Of a DNA stretch of 64,000 nucleotides, positions 17,646 through 26,878 are shown piece after piece. The stretch is from Acidobacteriota bacterium (GTDB lineage Bacteria; Acidobacteriota; Thermoanaerobaculia; Multivoradales; J023): assembly GCA_029263315.1 (NCBI GenBank), contig JAJCXR010000048.1, positions 359,913 to 423,912 of the forward strand. The letters run 5' to 3'. The stretch's first letter is position 1. Every line of letters begins with the position of its first letter. A model generated the notes under the pieces. The model did not search any database and was not told the DNA's origin. It saw only the letters and a program-made list of their open reading frames with translations. A program made the translations under genes and the position numbers.

Positions 17646-19378
17646 AGATCCATGCTCTATCTTCGACCGTGCTTCTTGTCGCCGCCCTGTTGTTGTCCGC
17701 CTGCGGTGACTCCGCCTCGACCTCCACCGACGGTATCGCAGCGGCCGGCCAGGCGCTGCATGGCAAGGCGCCGGACCGAGCCGAGCACGGCGTTTGGTTC
17801 GAAGATGCCGCCGCCTCGTCCGGCCTCGACTTCGTACATCAGTGGGGCCATCAGGATGTCCATTGGATGCCCGAGATCATGGCCGGTGGCGCCGCCCTCT
17901 TCGACATGGACGGCGATGGCGATCTCGACGCCTACCTGGTGCAGAGCGGTTTTCTGATGCCCGGGGAACGGCAACAACCGGGCAACCAGCTCTATCGCAA
18001 CCTCGGCGGCGGTGAGGTCGGTCGCCTGCGCTTCGAGAACATCAGCGAGGCGGCCGGCGACGCCGCCCACACCGGCTACGGCATGGGGGTCGCCGTCGGC
18101 GACGTCGACGGCGACGGCCGGGTCGATCTCTACGTCACCAATGTGGGGCCCGATGTGCTGCTGCGCAACCTCGGCGACGGTCGCTTTGCCGACATCACCG
18201 GCCAGGCGGGCCTCGGCAGCCCAGCCTGGGGCGCCAGCGCCGCCTTCCTCGACTACGACCGCGACGGCGACCTCGATCTTTTTGTCACCACCTATCTGGA
18301 CTGGTCGCCGAGCCGCGAGCTCGATTGCTACAACGCCCGCGGTTGGCAGGTCTACTGCTCGCCCCAGTCCTATGAGGCGCCGCTGCCGGATCTCCTCTAT
18401 CGCAACGACGGCGATGGCAGATTCACCGATGTTTCCGCCGCAACGGGCATCTCACAGAAGGCGGGCAATGGCCTCGGGGTGGTCAGCTCCGACTTCGACA
18501 ATGACGGCTGGCCGGACCTCTTCGTCGCCAACGACGGCACCCCAGACCACCTCTGGCTCAACCGACGGGATGGCACCTTCCGCGAGGACGGCGCCTTCGC
18601 CGGTTGCGCCTTCGACCTCGACGGACGGCCCAAGGCGGGCATGGGAGTCACCGTCGGTGACTACGACAACGACGGCGACAGCGATCTCCTGGTCTGCAAC
18701 CTGCGCCAAGAAAGCGACTCCCTCTACCGCAACCAAGGCGGCCTGTTCAGCGACGTCACAGCCGCCCTCGGCCTCGGTTCGACCAGCGTTCCCTTCACCC
18801 GTTTCGGCATCGGTTGGGTGGATTTCGACAACGACGGCCAGCTCGATCTCTATCAAGCCAATGGTCGGGTGACGCGGCACAGCGAGGCCATGCGCTCGGA
18901 CGATCCCCACGCCGAGCCCAACCTGCTGTTTCGAGGGGGCCCCGAGGGCTACCGCGAGATCCATCCCAGGGGCGGCACGGGATCTTCGCCCCTCATCGCC
19001 ACCAGCCGAGCCGCCGCCTTCGGCGATCTCGACGGCGACGGCGGTATCGACATCCTGGTGGTCAATAGCCACGCCCCCCCGCAGGTGCTGCGCAATGTCG
19101 TGCCCGGGCGGGGTCAGTGGATTCTGCTGAGCCTCCTGGACCGCCACGGCGCCCCCGCCCTGGGTGCCCGCCTCAGCGCCCGGATCGGCGAGCGACCGGT
19201 TGTGCAAGAGGTGCGCAGCGCCTACAGCTATCAGGCCGCCAACGATCCCCGTCTGCACATCGGGCTGGGCGACGCCGACCGCTTGACGGGGGTGCGGGTC
19301 CGCTGGGCCGACGGCAGTGAAAGCGAGCACGGCACCTTGACCGGGGGCCAAGTGGTCACGCTGCGCCAGGGGTCTTGA
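17642..19378 (+). CDS. FG-GAP/VCBS repeat lipoprotein with ASPIC/UnbV domain (CRTAC1-like), third gene of the operon
   Basis: 578 residues, start overlapping the TPR gene stop (ATGA). A lipobox LLLSAC (Cys21) predicts a lipoprotein. Propeller blades from about residue 50 carry DxDxDGxxD loops (DMDGDGDLDAYLV, DVDGDGRVDLYVTN, DYDRDGDLDLFV, DFDNDGWPDLFVAN, DYDNDGDSDLLV, DFDNDGQLDLYQAN). The end (LGARLSARIGERPVVQEVRSAYSYQAANDPRLHIGLGDA...VRWADGSE) is an ASPIC/UnbV domain. Unlike the gene at 14107 it has no TPR-like N-terminal domain. The pair of paralogues with a TPR lipoprotein between them suggests a surface or periplasmic complex. Confidence 0.88.
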   Translation: MKIHALSSTVLLVAALLLSACGDSASTSTDGIAAAGQALHGKAPDRAEHGVWFEDAAASSGLDFVHQWGHQDVHWMPEIMAGGAALFDMDGDGDLDAYLVQSGFLMPGERQQPGNQLYRNLGGGEVGRLRFENISEAAGDAAHTGYGMGVAVGDVDGDGRVDLYVTNVGPDVLLRNLGDGRFADITGQAGLGSPAWGASAAFLDYDRDGDLDLFVTTYLDWSPSRELDCYNARGWQVYCSPQSYEAPLPDLLYRNDGDGRFTDVSAATGISQKAGNGLGVVSSDFDNDGWPDLFVANDGTPDHLWLNRRDGTFREDGAFAGCAFDLDGRPKAGMGVTVGDYDNDGDSDLLVCNLRQESDSLYRNQGGLFSDVTAALGLGSTSVPFTRFGIGWVDFDNDGQLDLYQANGRVTRHSEAMRSDDPHAEPNLLFRGGPEGYREIHPRGGTGSSPLIATSRAAAFGDLDGDGGIDILVVNSHAPPQVLRNVVPGRGQWILLSLLDRHGAPALGARLSARIGERPVVQEVRSAYSYQAANDPRLHIGLGDADRLTGVRVRWADGSESEHGTLTGGQVVTLRQGS

Positions 19379-19396
19379 GCCGACCACCCGGCGGCG

Positions 19397-20431
19397 TCAA
19401 GAGCCCACAACTTGACGGCTGTAGCGGCCCAAAATGCGCCTGGCCAGCCACAGGCAAACAATACACAGCGCCACCACCGTCGCCACCGCCAGCCAGTAGC
19501 GCCACAGGCTAGCGGCCGGGAAGACGTCCCCCGCCACGAAGCGGGTATATGCCTGGATGAAATACATGTGGAGAAAATAGATGCCGAAGCTCACATCGGC
19601 CATGTAGCTGAGCTTGCTGTCCAGCAGCTGGCCGCAGCGGCGCAGCATCACCAACAGGACGCCACATAACAGCACTTTCTGCACTGCGTTGGTGCCGAAC
19701 ACACCGTTTTCCGTCGAGAACATGGCCGCCGAGCCGATGGCCCCGCCGCGCCCGTAATAGCCCACCTCGAGCCACACCAAAGCCACCACCGCCGCCAGCA
19801 AGAAAGGCAACCAACGATCGTGCCAGGCCATCACCCGCTCCCGGTGGCGACTGAACCACATACCGAAGAGATAGATCGGCAGGAAATAGGCGCAGGAATG
19901 CCAGATGTGGGTGAAGTCGCTGGGACGGTGCACAAACACCGTGACGGTCAGCAGCAAGGGAAGCAAATAGTAACCCCGTCCGTCGCGGTCGATCCACAAC
20001 AGGGCGGGCGCCATCAGGTAGAACACCGCGATCATCGGAATGAACCAGAAGGGCAGGATGTGGTACCCGGTGAGCAACGACCAGGCCACGTTCTGGGCAA
20101 CGGTGGGCCAGTGGTGGTGATACTCGGGGTCGAAGGCGCCCCGCTGGGTCAGCGCCTGCACAGTGATCATCGGCAGCGAGACGATGACATAGGGCATGAT
20201 GACATTGCGCAGCTTGCTCTTCAAATAACGCCGATACTGGAACTTGTGCGACAAATGCTGAAACAGGAAGCCGGCGACGAAGACAAAAAGCACCGTGCCG
20301 TTCTGCATCAACGACTTCATCAACAGCTCTTGCCAACGCACCTGCTGCCACTCGAAAAGGTAAACGCAGTGCCCGGCGACGATGAAGAGAATAGCCACGG
20401 CCCGGAAGCTGTGGATGTAGCTCAAGAACAT
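19397..20431 (-). CDS. acyltransferase family 3 integral membrane protein
   Basis: 344 residues from ATG 20431, chosen because AAGGAT lies about 7 nt upstream. The N-terminus SYIHSFRAVAILFIVAGHCVYLF matches the start of the acyltransferase-3 (OafA/WecH/NodX) family, with the conserved His in the first helix (about residue 20). About ten membrane helices follow. These enzymes move acetyl or other acyl groups onto surface polysaccharides or lipids on the periplasmic side. The gene is convergent with the preceding operon and no polysaccharide cluster is adjacent, so its acceptor is unknown. Confidence 0.8.
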   Translation of the reverse strand: MFLSYIHSFRAVAILFIVAGHCVYLFEWQQVRWQELLMKSLMQNGTVLFVFVAGFLFQHLSHKFQYRRYLKSKLRNVIMPYVIVSLPMITVQALTQRGAFDPEYHHHWPTVAQNVAWSLLTGYHILPFWFIPMIAVFYLMAPALLWIDRDGRGYYLLPLLLTVTVFVHRPSDFTHIWHSCAYFLPIYLFGMWFSRHRERVMAWHDRWLPFLLAAVVALVWLEVGYYGRGGAIGSAAMFSTENGVFGTNAVQKVLLCGVLLVMLRRCGQLLDSKLSYMADVSFGIYFLHMYFIQAYTRFVAGDVFPAASLWRYWLAVATVVALCIVCLWLARRILGRYSRQVVGS

Positions 20432-20906
20432 GGACGATCCTTGGGTGGCGACATAGCCGGATTGTAGCGCGATGCCAGGCAAAAGGAGACCACGACCCTT
20501 CCAGGGTTCGGCCCATCGCCGTCAATCCGATGGCAGGCCTTGCCCCCCGAAACCAGGGAAAATTGTTCCTTTCCGAAACCAAAACGAGGCGAAGTTCCCC
20601 GTCACGGCGTTCTCCAAGCCCCTCCTTCAATCTACCCAATATCGACCAAGACCCTCATTTCCTGTACTTTAGCGCACCAGAGGGGGCCATCGAGCAACTG
20701 GCACGGGCATTGCTGCCGCCTTATTAGTGCGACTCCGTCTCAACGGGCCCTATCCATCCGCACCCCGTGGTCTGCGCCGGCTGCCGACCGGGGCAGCGAG
20801 CTGAAACCGACATCTCGCCTGGCCAATTGGGACGTTTTAGATGAATGCTTTACACTGGACTGAGACTAGCCCTGCTTTTGACCGTCATTGAACGGGAGAT
20901 ATGTTG
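20432..20906. other. intergenic region, about 475 bp, no supported gene
   Basis: The region separates the divergent acyltransferase and C25 peptidase genes. Open frames on both strands lack ribosome binding sites and have frame-shifted, Pro/Arg/Ser-rich content. It must hold the promoters of both genes; an AT-richer stretch near 20835-20860 could be part of the peptidase promoter, but I cannot define boxes. Confidence 0.5.
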
Positions 20907-23900
20907 ATGAAATCCTCACCGAGAGACACCGTCCTTCGCCCCCTGCCCCAGATCCTCCAACTGACCGCCTGGGCCGTCGCCCTGCTCTGCTTGGCGCCGC
21001 AGGACCTGTTGGCTGGAGGCAGCCAGGCGACCGGCGCCACCAGCGATCAGTTGATGGTCTACAACGGCAACAGGGAAGGCACGGACATCGGCGATTTCAT
21101 CTCCGACCAAGACGGTCTCGACGAGCCCTATACTTACTTCATCGAAGTTCCTCCCGGTCTCAGCCGCTTGGTGGTGGAAATCTTTGATCCAGATATCCTG
21201 GCCGCCGCCGATCCCGATGACGAGCGGGACGAAGATCGCGATCTGCTGCGCAGCACCCTCAACACCTACGCCCGCTATCGCCTCTTCGATCCCGACGGCA
21301 ACCAAGTGCCCACTGCTTTTGGCGTTGGTGGCAACAATACCTCCATCGTCTCGACTCCCAATCCCAGCACCTGGGACAACGCCTGGGTCACCTTCTACGA
21401 TAGTGATCGGGCCGGAGCCTCCTCCAGTAACGATTTTATCGACAACTTCGGCACCGTCGCCTACAACAACAACGACAGCACCACCAGCGACACCTTTGCC
21501 GGCAGTTGGACGGAAACCGGCGAGACCGGCACGGCAGGCCCCACCGGCGGCATCATGCAAGTGACCGGAGGCGAGCTGTCGATCTCCAACGTCGGCGATG
21601 CCTTCCCCTTCACCTCACAGCCCCGCATCCATCGTGAGGTGGACCTATCGAGTTTCTCCAATGCTGTCGTCAGCTTCGACTGGGGTACCGGCACCGGCAT
21701 GGAAGACAACGACGCCATCACCTTTGAGGTGTCGCCCGATGGTGGTACCACCTGGGTGGGGCTCGACATCTTCTCTTACTTCGTGACCGACGCCGCCTCC
21801 GGCAGCGCCTCCTACGACATCACCGACTACATCGCCTCCAATACCCAAGTGCGTTTTCGTATCTTTGACAACTTTGCTGGCACCGGCGAAGCCTTCACCG
21901 TCGACAACTTCACCATCGACGCCAACTCTTCCGCCGACGGCGCCGCCCCCGACGCTGGTCACTGGAAGATCGAGATGGACATGAGCACCGAGGTCAAAGA
22001 TCGAAATTCTCAGCAGGAAGAGCTCAACGCCATCGGCATTCGCGCCCACGACGGCACCTCCGGTAGCGGTGGCACGGAGGTCAACGTCTATGCCCACAGC
22101 TACTTCAGCCTCGGGCTCAACAACAACAACAGAACGCGCTCCTACACCATGTACCCCTACATCACCGAGGGTTGCACCTTCAGCGTCAATGACTTCGACC
22201 ACGATTCCATGGCCCCAGATCCCATGGTGGCCGGCATCAGCCCACCCTATGGCTCTTGGGATCTGACCAGCCGCTCCGCCACCTTCACCGACGATGAGGC
22301 CAGCACCCTGAGCGAGAATGACAGCTGGTTCAGCGAGGACGTCAGCGGTTGGAATTCCGACGACGCGGCCACCGACTACGGCATCTGGGAGATGGACATG
22401 ACCATCTCCGACTTCGGCTCCGGCAACTACGCCGTCTACTACATCGGCAACCAAGACGCCGATGATCCCGACGCCAATGCAGACGGCACCCCTGGGCCCA
22501 CCGCTTCGCCGGAAGCCGATACGGTGCGCATTTATTTCCCCACCGACGCCAACACCGCCCCCAGCAAGCCCTACGCAACCCACGCCATCCGCTACCTGGG
22601 GCCCGGCGGCGGTCCGAATCCACCGGAGATGGGTTCGGTCACCACCTTCGTCGTCACCGTGCGCATCGTCAACCCCACCGGCTCCATCGGCAGCATCTCC
22701 TTCGACAGCGGCGCCAGCCGCACCGTGACCGCCGAGGTGCCGGCCAGCACGACGGATTACGCCATCTGCTATGGCGGTACCACCCCCTCCTTTCCGACCT
22801 CCGGCTCGATGATCAGTGAGCCGTCCACCACCTGCCCAAGCGGCGGCGCCACCGGTGGCACCGTCGAGTGGGAGCCGGCCGACATCGCCGCGGGCGCCGA
22901 AGCGCAGTTGCGCTACTTCATCACCGTCGAGCCCTTGGTGGCCACCGATCCGCTGACCGTTCCGGTGAGCGGCACCTACCCGTCCAGCGGCACGGCGGTC
23001 AGTTTCATCGACGAAACCGGCGACACTTCCGGCGCCTTCACCCTCGGCCCCCTGTGCGGCTTGAGCATCGTCGCCGGCCCGACGGCGATGATGACCCCGG
23101 CGTTGGTCTCGTCCTTTAGCGGGCGTCCGGCGGGCAACGGCACCCTGTTGGAGTGGCAGACGGCGACGGAAGCCGGCACCGCCACCTTTGACATCTACCG
23201 CCACCTCGACGACCGGCGTCGTCAGAAGATCAACCGCCAACCCCTCCTGGCGATGCTCGATGCGCCACAGGGGGGCGTCTACCGCTTCGTCGACGAAGGT
23301 GCGCCGCCCCGAGAGACCAACACCTACACCTTGGTCGAGACCATGGCCAGCGGTCGTACCCTTCACCATGGGCCTTACACCGTGCAGGTGGATTGGACAC
23401 TGCCGCACATCGAGGTGGCCGGAGGATATGAGCGTTCGCCCCATGCCGTGGCGCCGCGGGCCGGTTCCGAGGGTGCCTCGCCCGACGCCTTGGGCACCCA
23501 AGAGCTGATCTCCCAAGAGCTGATCTCCCAAAACCACGGCGGCCCGACCGACGAGCTCGCCAAGGCCGGGGCCGGGAACCGTTTGCGCATCACCACCGGC
23601 GAGGCTGGCATTTACCGCTTGACGGCCCGAGAGCTGGCGCCGTACTTCGGTCTCAGCGAGCGCCAGCTGCGACGCATCATTCACCAAGGTGAGATCGGTC
23701 TCACCCACCGTGGACAGGCGGTCGCCTGGCAGAGCGCCGAGGATGCCGCAGGCATCGACTTCTATGCCGAGGCCAATGACACCATCTACAGCGGTGAGAA
23801 TGTCTACTGGGTGAGCCTCGGCAATGGCCAGCAGATGCCTTGGGTGGTCGGCGATCTGCCCGCCGCCGACTGGGATCCCGCAGTCTTCCGTCAGACGCAG

Positions 23901-25667
23901 CGCAGTGAAGAGAATCAGCGCCCCTTGGTGCTGATCGACTTGGACCCGGAGAGCGACATCTGGTTCTGGGATTTCCTGCGCCACGATGACGCCGGCCACG
24001 CCAGCAAGAGTTTCGACCTCGACTTGCCCGCCGTCGCCGACAACGCCTCGACGGCCGATCTGACGATCTTCCTGCAAGGTGCTTCGAGCGGTCTCCACAC
24101 CGTCGACGTGAGCCTCAACGGCAACTTCGTCGGCAATGTCTCGGTGCAGGATCTGCAAGCCAGCAACACCACGTTGCCGGTGTCCCAAGGCCTGCTGCTG
24201 CCGGGCGCCAATACCGTGCAGCTCACCACCACCGGTGGCGATCTGTTCTTCGTCGATGCCTTCGAAGTGGCTTACGATCGCCACTACGAAACCCAAGTGG
24301 ACCATCTCCTGAGCCGCGCCGACGGCAATAGCGAGATCGCCGTCGGCGGTTTCACGCACCCGCGGGTCTTGGTCTACGACATCGAGAATCCGCTCCAACC
24401 GCGGCGTCTCGAAGGGGTACGGCGCATCGACGAAGGCGGTGGCCAATACCGCGTCATCTGGGAGCCGGAAACGTCGGATACTCCCTACCTGGCGATCTCC
24501 GATGCCGGCCTCCGGCAGGCCCTGTCGATCGCCGTGGATCAACCCTCGAACCTGTTGAGCCCCGACCATCAGGTCGAGCACTTGATCCTCGCCCCGTCCT
24601 CCCTGGTGGCCACCGCCGAAGGTCTGGCCGAGTACCGTCGCTCGCAGGGCCTGCAGTCGATGGTGGTGGACCTACAAGACATCTACGACGAGCTCAACCA
24701 CGGCATCGCCGACCTGCCGACGATCCGCGATTTCCTCGCCTACGCTCACCAGCAATGGCAGCAGGCGCCCCGCTACGTTGTATTGGCCGCCGCCGGCACC
24801 TACGACTACCGTGACTATCTGGGCCTCGGGGGCAACCTGATCTCGCCCTTCCTGCGGAGTGACGGCGAGACGTTATTTGTCACCGACACGCCGTTTGTCG
24901 ATTTCAACGACGACGGCCTGCAGGAGATGGCCATCGGTCGCCTGCCGGTGCTGACCGACGTCGAGCTTCAGGCCTACATCGACAAGATCACCGCCTATGA
25001 AGGACTGGAGGCGCCGGAGTGGGGTAGCCAAATCGTCCTCGCCTCGGACAATACCGATATCGCCGACTTCTCGGCGGCCAGCGACGGCTACGCCGACCTG
25101 TTGTCCGCCGCCTATCAGGAGACGAGCCTTCACTTGGGGGACTTCGCCACCTTGGCGGATGCCCGCCAGGCACTCTTCGACGCCATCGATCAAGGCGCCG
25201 CGGTGCTCAGCTATCTGGGGCACGGCGGGGTCGATCGTCTGGCGGCGGAAGGGCTGTTGACCTCAGGGGATGTCGCCGCACTGAGCAACGACGGCCGTCC
25301 CAGCGTCGTCTTGGCGGTGTCGTGCCACATCGGCTTCCACGGCTTGCCCGGTCTCGATTCCCTGGGCGAGCAGTTGGTCCTATCGCCCCTGGGCGGCGCC
25401 GCTGCGGTGTGGGCTCCGGCTTGGCTGTCGGAACACAGTGAAGCCAAGTTCTTTGGTGATCGTATGTTCCGGCAGCTGTTCATCGAAGAGGAGCTCACCT
25501 TGGGCGATGCGGTACGTGCTGCCCTCCAAAACGCGGCCGGTGTCGGGGTGCAAAAGAGTCTGTTGCAGACCTACCAGTTGCTGGGTGATCCGGCGCTGGA
25601 GATCCGTTTGGTGCCCGACGCCATCCCTGGGGGTCCGCCCTGTGAGCCCAACTGCAGTGGCGGCTGA
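20907..25667 (+). CDS. large secreted gingipain-type cysteine peptidase (family C25)
   Basis: 1586 residues from ATG 20907 (GGGAG 8 nt upstream; an in-frame ATG at 20901 sits too close). A signal peptide ends near LLAGG. The first ~700 residues are Thr/Ser/Asp-rich beta domains with cell-surface-like repeats, followed by FDIYRHLDDRRRQKINRQPL-type fibronectin-like segments. The C-terminal ~350 residues form the C25 domain, with catalytic His1439 in YLGHGGVD and Cys1473 in AVSCHIGFH, the His-to-Cys spacing expected for gingipains. No type IX sorting domain is clear; the end is a short PCEPNCSGG tail. A 15-nt duplication (QELIS twice) lies at 23500-23530. It lies 97 bp upstream of a RiPP precursor gene, which raises a possible processing role, but general extracellular proteolysis is equally possible. 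Confidence 0.85.
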   Translation: MKSSPRDTVLRPLPQILQLTAWAVALLCLAPQDLLAGGSQATGATSDQLMVYNGNREGTDIGDFISDQDGLDEPYTYFIEVPPGLSRLVVEIFDPDILAAADPDDERDEDRDLLRSTLNTYARYRLFDPDGNQVPTAFGVGGNNTSIVSTPNPSTWDNAWVTFYDSDRAGASSSNDFIDNFGTVAYNNNDSTTSDTFAGSWTETGETGTAGPTGGIMQVTGGELSISNVGDAFPFTSQPRIHREVDLSSFSNAVVSFDWGTGTGMEDNDAITFEVSPDGGTTWVGLDIFSYFVTDAASGSASYDITDYIASNTQVRFRIFDNFAGTGEAFTVDNFTIDANSSADGAAPDAGHWKIEMDMSTEVKDRNSQQEELNAIGIRAHDGTSGSGGTEVNVYAHSYFSLGLNNNNRTRSYTMYPYITEGCTFSVNDFDHDSMAPDPMVAGISPPYGSWDLTSRSATFTDDEASTLSENDSWFSEDVSGWNSDDAATDYGIWEMDMTISDFGSGNYAVYYIGNQDADDPDANADGTPGPTASPEADTVRIYFPTDANTAPSKPYATHAIRYLGPGGGPNPPEMGSVTTFVVTVRIVNPTGSIGSISFDSGASRTVTAEVPASTTDYAICYGGTTPSFPTSGSMISEPSTTCPSGGATGGTVEWEPADIAAGAEAQLRYFITVEPLVATDPLTVPVSGTYPSSGTAVSFIDETGDTSGAFTLGPLCGLSIVAGPTAMMTPALVSSFSGRPAGNGTLLEWQTATEAGTATFDIYRHLDDRRRQKINRQPLLAMLDAPQGGVYRFVDEGAPPRETNTYTLVETMASGRTLHHGPYTVQVDWTLPHIEVAGGYERSPHAVAPRAGSEGASPDALGTQELISQELISQNHGGPTDELAKAGAGNRLRITTGEAGIYRLTARELAPYFGLSERQLRRIIHQGEIGLTHRGQAVAWQSAEDAAGIDFYAEANDTIYSGENVYWVSLGNGQQMPWVVGDLPAADWDPAVFRQTQRSEENQRPLVLIDLDPESDIWFWDFLRHDDAGHASKSFDLDLPAVADNASTADLTIFLQGASSGLHTVDVSLNGNFVGNVSVQDLQASNTTLPVSQGLLLPGANTVQLTTTGGDLFFVDAFEVAYDRHYETQVDHLLSRADGNSEIAVGGFTHPRVLVYDIENPLQPRRLEGVRRIDEGGGQYRVIWEPETSDTPYLAISDAGLRQALSIAVDQPSNLLSPDHQVEHLILAPSSLVATAEGLAEYRRSQGLQSMVVDLQDIYDELNHGIADLPTIRDFLAYAHQQWQQAPRYVVLAAAGTYDYRDYLGLGGNLISPFLRSDGETLFVTDTPFVDFNDDGLQEMAIGRLPVLTDVELQAYIDKITAYEGLEAPEWGSQIVLASDNTDIADFSAASDGYADLLSAAYQETSLHLGDFATLADARQALFDAIDQGAAVLSYLGHGGVDRLAAEGLLTSGDVAALSNDGRPSVVLAVSCHIGFHGLPGLDSLGEQLVLSPLGGAAAVWAPAWLSEHSEAKFFGDRMFRQLFIEEELTLGDAVRAALQNAAGVGVQKSLLQTYQLLGDPALEIRLVPDAIPGGPPCEPNCSGG

Positions 25668-25764
25668 GCGGTGGCAGCCAGCGTCCAAACGGTCGGTTGG
25701 TGGCCTCGGGGGTCCCAAGGTGTGATAGAAACATGGGAGAATTACACCCTTTAAGGAAACGCCT

Positions 25765-25941
25765 GTGAGTCAAAAACAACCCGAACGTCGACCGGATCCG
25801 GCCGAGAGCTCGGCTCCCGAGAAGAGACGCTCCTACCAGAAGCCCGAGATCGTGCACCTCGAAGCACTGGAGGCCGTCGCCGCAGATTGCAGCGTGGCGG
25901 GCGGCAAGGGCGACCCGACATGCATCGTCGGCTTCTCTTGA
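25765..25941 (+). CDS. RiPP precursor peptide 1 (58 residues)
   Basis: Short gene read from the sequence: GTG 25765 with AAGGAA 6 nt upstream, TGA at 25939-25941. The first ~23 residues are polar and charged (MSQKQPERRP...), then comes YQKPEIVHLEALEAVAAD and a C-terminal core CSVAGGKGDPTCIVGFS with Cys42 and Cys53. The Y-x-x-P-x-I pattern (24-29) matches the type of leader motif bound by PqqD-like recognition elements. The paralogue at 26357 has the same length and an identical last 21 residues. PqqD, radical SAM and HprK-like genes follow, so this is very probably a modified peptide. The mature product, cross-links and cleavage site are unknown; removal of the leader near Ala39-Asp41 would leave a ~17-19 residue peptide. 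Confidence 0.85.
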   Translation: MSQKQPERRPDPAESSAPEKRRSYQKPEIVHLEALEAVAADCSVAGGKGDPTCIVGFS

Positions 25942-26356
25942 CGGAGACCTTGCAAGGCGCAGACCGGTAACTATCGAAGCCGGGGCTGGGGCCGTCGGGG
26001 GGGACGGCTACGAACGGGAACAGCAGCGACCGGGAATAGTGGCAAATGGGAATAGCGACAACCAGGAAGTTTTTACCTGGCCCTAGGGCATCGTTCCCAT
26101 CTTTGCAAGCCGATCCAGGTCGCATTGCCACCCCGCCTTGGCCTCCAGGGGCCCTACTTCGCCCCCGTAAGCTTTCCCCCGAGGCCCCCAAAAGAAGCCA
26201 TTATCCGGGCATACGCTCCGCCATCACCCACCCCGCCGGCCGCTAGGGACGTCTCCAGACCGAGTTACCGCAACCAATGGCACAAAATTTGCTTATTGCT
26301 ATGGAATATAGCTGTGCCATTTTGAATTTGTCTGTTCTCCTACCGGAAAGCACTGC
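25942..26356 (+). other. intergenic region between the two precursor genes, with a 16-nt imperfect repeat
   Basis: About 415 bp without a supportable gene. At 26012-26067 a unit with GGGAA at 26016, 26032 and 26048 recurs at a 16-nt step (forms such as CGGGAACAGCAGCGAC and CGGGAATAGTGGCAAA). The last ~80 bp are AT-rich (near 26282-26335, with TTGCTTATTGC and TATGGAATATAG), plausibly a promoter for precursor 2. No terminator hairpin with a clear T-run was identified. Confidence 0.5.
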
Positions 26357-26533
26357 ATGAACAAGCCGCAAGCGCCCGAGTCCCCGAGCTCCTCAGACCA
26401 CGGAGCGCGCCGATCTCGACGGCCCTATGACAAGCCCCGGATCGTCCATCAAGAGGCCCTGGAAGCGGTGGCTGCTGATTGTAGTGTTGCTGGAGGCAAG
26501 GGTGACCCAACCTGCATCGTCGGTTTCTCCTGA
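26357..26533 (+). CDS. RiPP precursor peptide 2 (58 residues)
   Basis: ATG 26357 with GGAAAG about 7 nt upstream, stop TGA at 26531-26533. The product begins MNKPQAPESPSSSDHGARRS, then YDKPRIVHQEALEAVAAD and core CSVAGGKGDPTCIVGFS. From residue 31 to 58 only one position differs from precursor 1 (Leu/Gln32), yet 16 of the last 25 codons differ, all at the third position with no amino-acid change. That pattern shows selection on the peptide itself. Residues 1-22 are not conserved apart from being charged, as expected for the outer leader. The PqqD-like gene starts 22 bp after the stop, so this copy is the operon-proximal one. Confidence 0.87.
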   Translation: MNKPQAPESPSSSDHGARRSRRPYDKPRIVHQEALEAVAADCSVAGGKGDPTCIVGFS

Positions 26534-26555
26534 TCAGCCCCCATCAAGGACACCG

Positions 26556-26861
26556 ATGAACGATTCCAACCGACGCTTCCGTCCCTGCTCGGATGTCCGC
26601 TTCAGGGTGATTGATCGCGAGGCCGTTGTCTTGCGTCAAAATGCGGCGCAAGCTTTGGTGCTCAACGAAGTCGGTGCACGGATTCTTCAGCTGCTTGACG
26701 ACAAGGCATCCCTCGCCGAAGTCATCGATCGGCTATCCGAAGAGTTCGAAGCCGATCCCGTCGAGATCGCTGCCGATTGTTATGAGTTTGTCGAGGACCT
26801 CACCGAGCATGGAGTCGTCGAACCGATCATCGCCAAAACGGCGATCCCCCTGGTTCACTGA
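26556..26861 (+). CDS. PqqD-like peptide chaperone (RiPP recognition element)
   Basis: 101 residues from ATG 26556, with AAGGA about 6 nt upstream. The sequence FRPCSDVRFRVIDREAVVLRQNAAQALVLNEVGARILQLLDDKASLAEVIDRLSEEF matches the winged-helix PqqD fold, in which the third strand and helix bind the precursor leader and present it to the radical SAM enzyme. The length is typical of stand-alone PqqD proteins. Its position between the precursor and the radical SAM gene fits this role. The expected contact on the precursors is the YxKPxI segment; this is inference from lasso-peptide and PQQ systems. Confidence 0.88.
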   Translation: MNDSNRRFRPCSDVRFRVIDREAVVLRQNAAQALVLNEVGARILQLLDDKASLAEVIDRLSEEFEADPVEIAADCYEFVEDLTEHGVVEPIIAKTAIPLVH

Positions 26862-26878
26862 GCCGAGGTCGTAGAATC

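Noticed and set aside
21645..24581. 978-codon reverse-strand open frame opposite the C25 peptidase gene
   Set aside because: It is the antisense shadow of a GC-rich gene; the product is Gly/Val-rich without domains, and the forward strand has a signal peptide and catalytic motifs.
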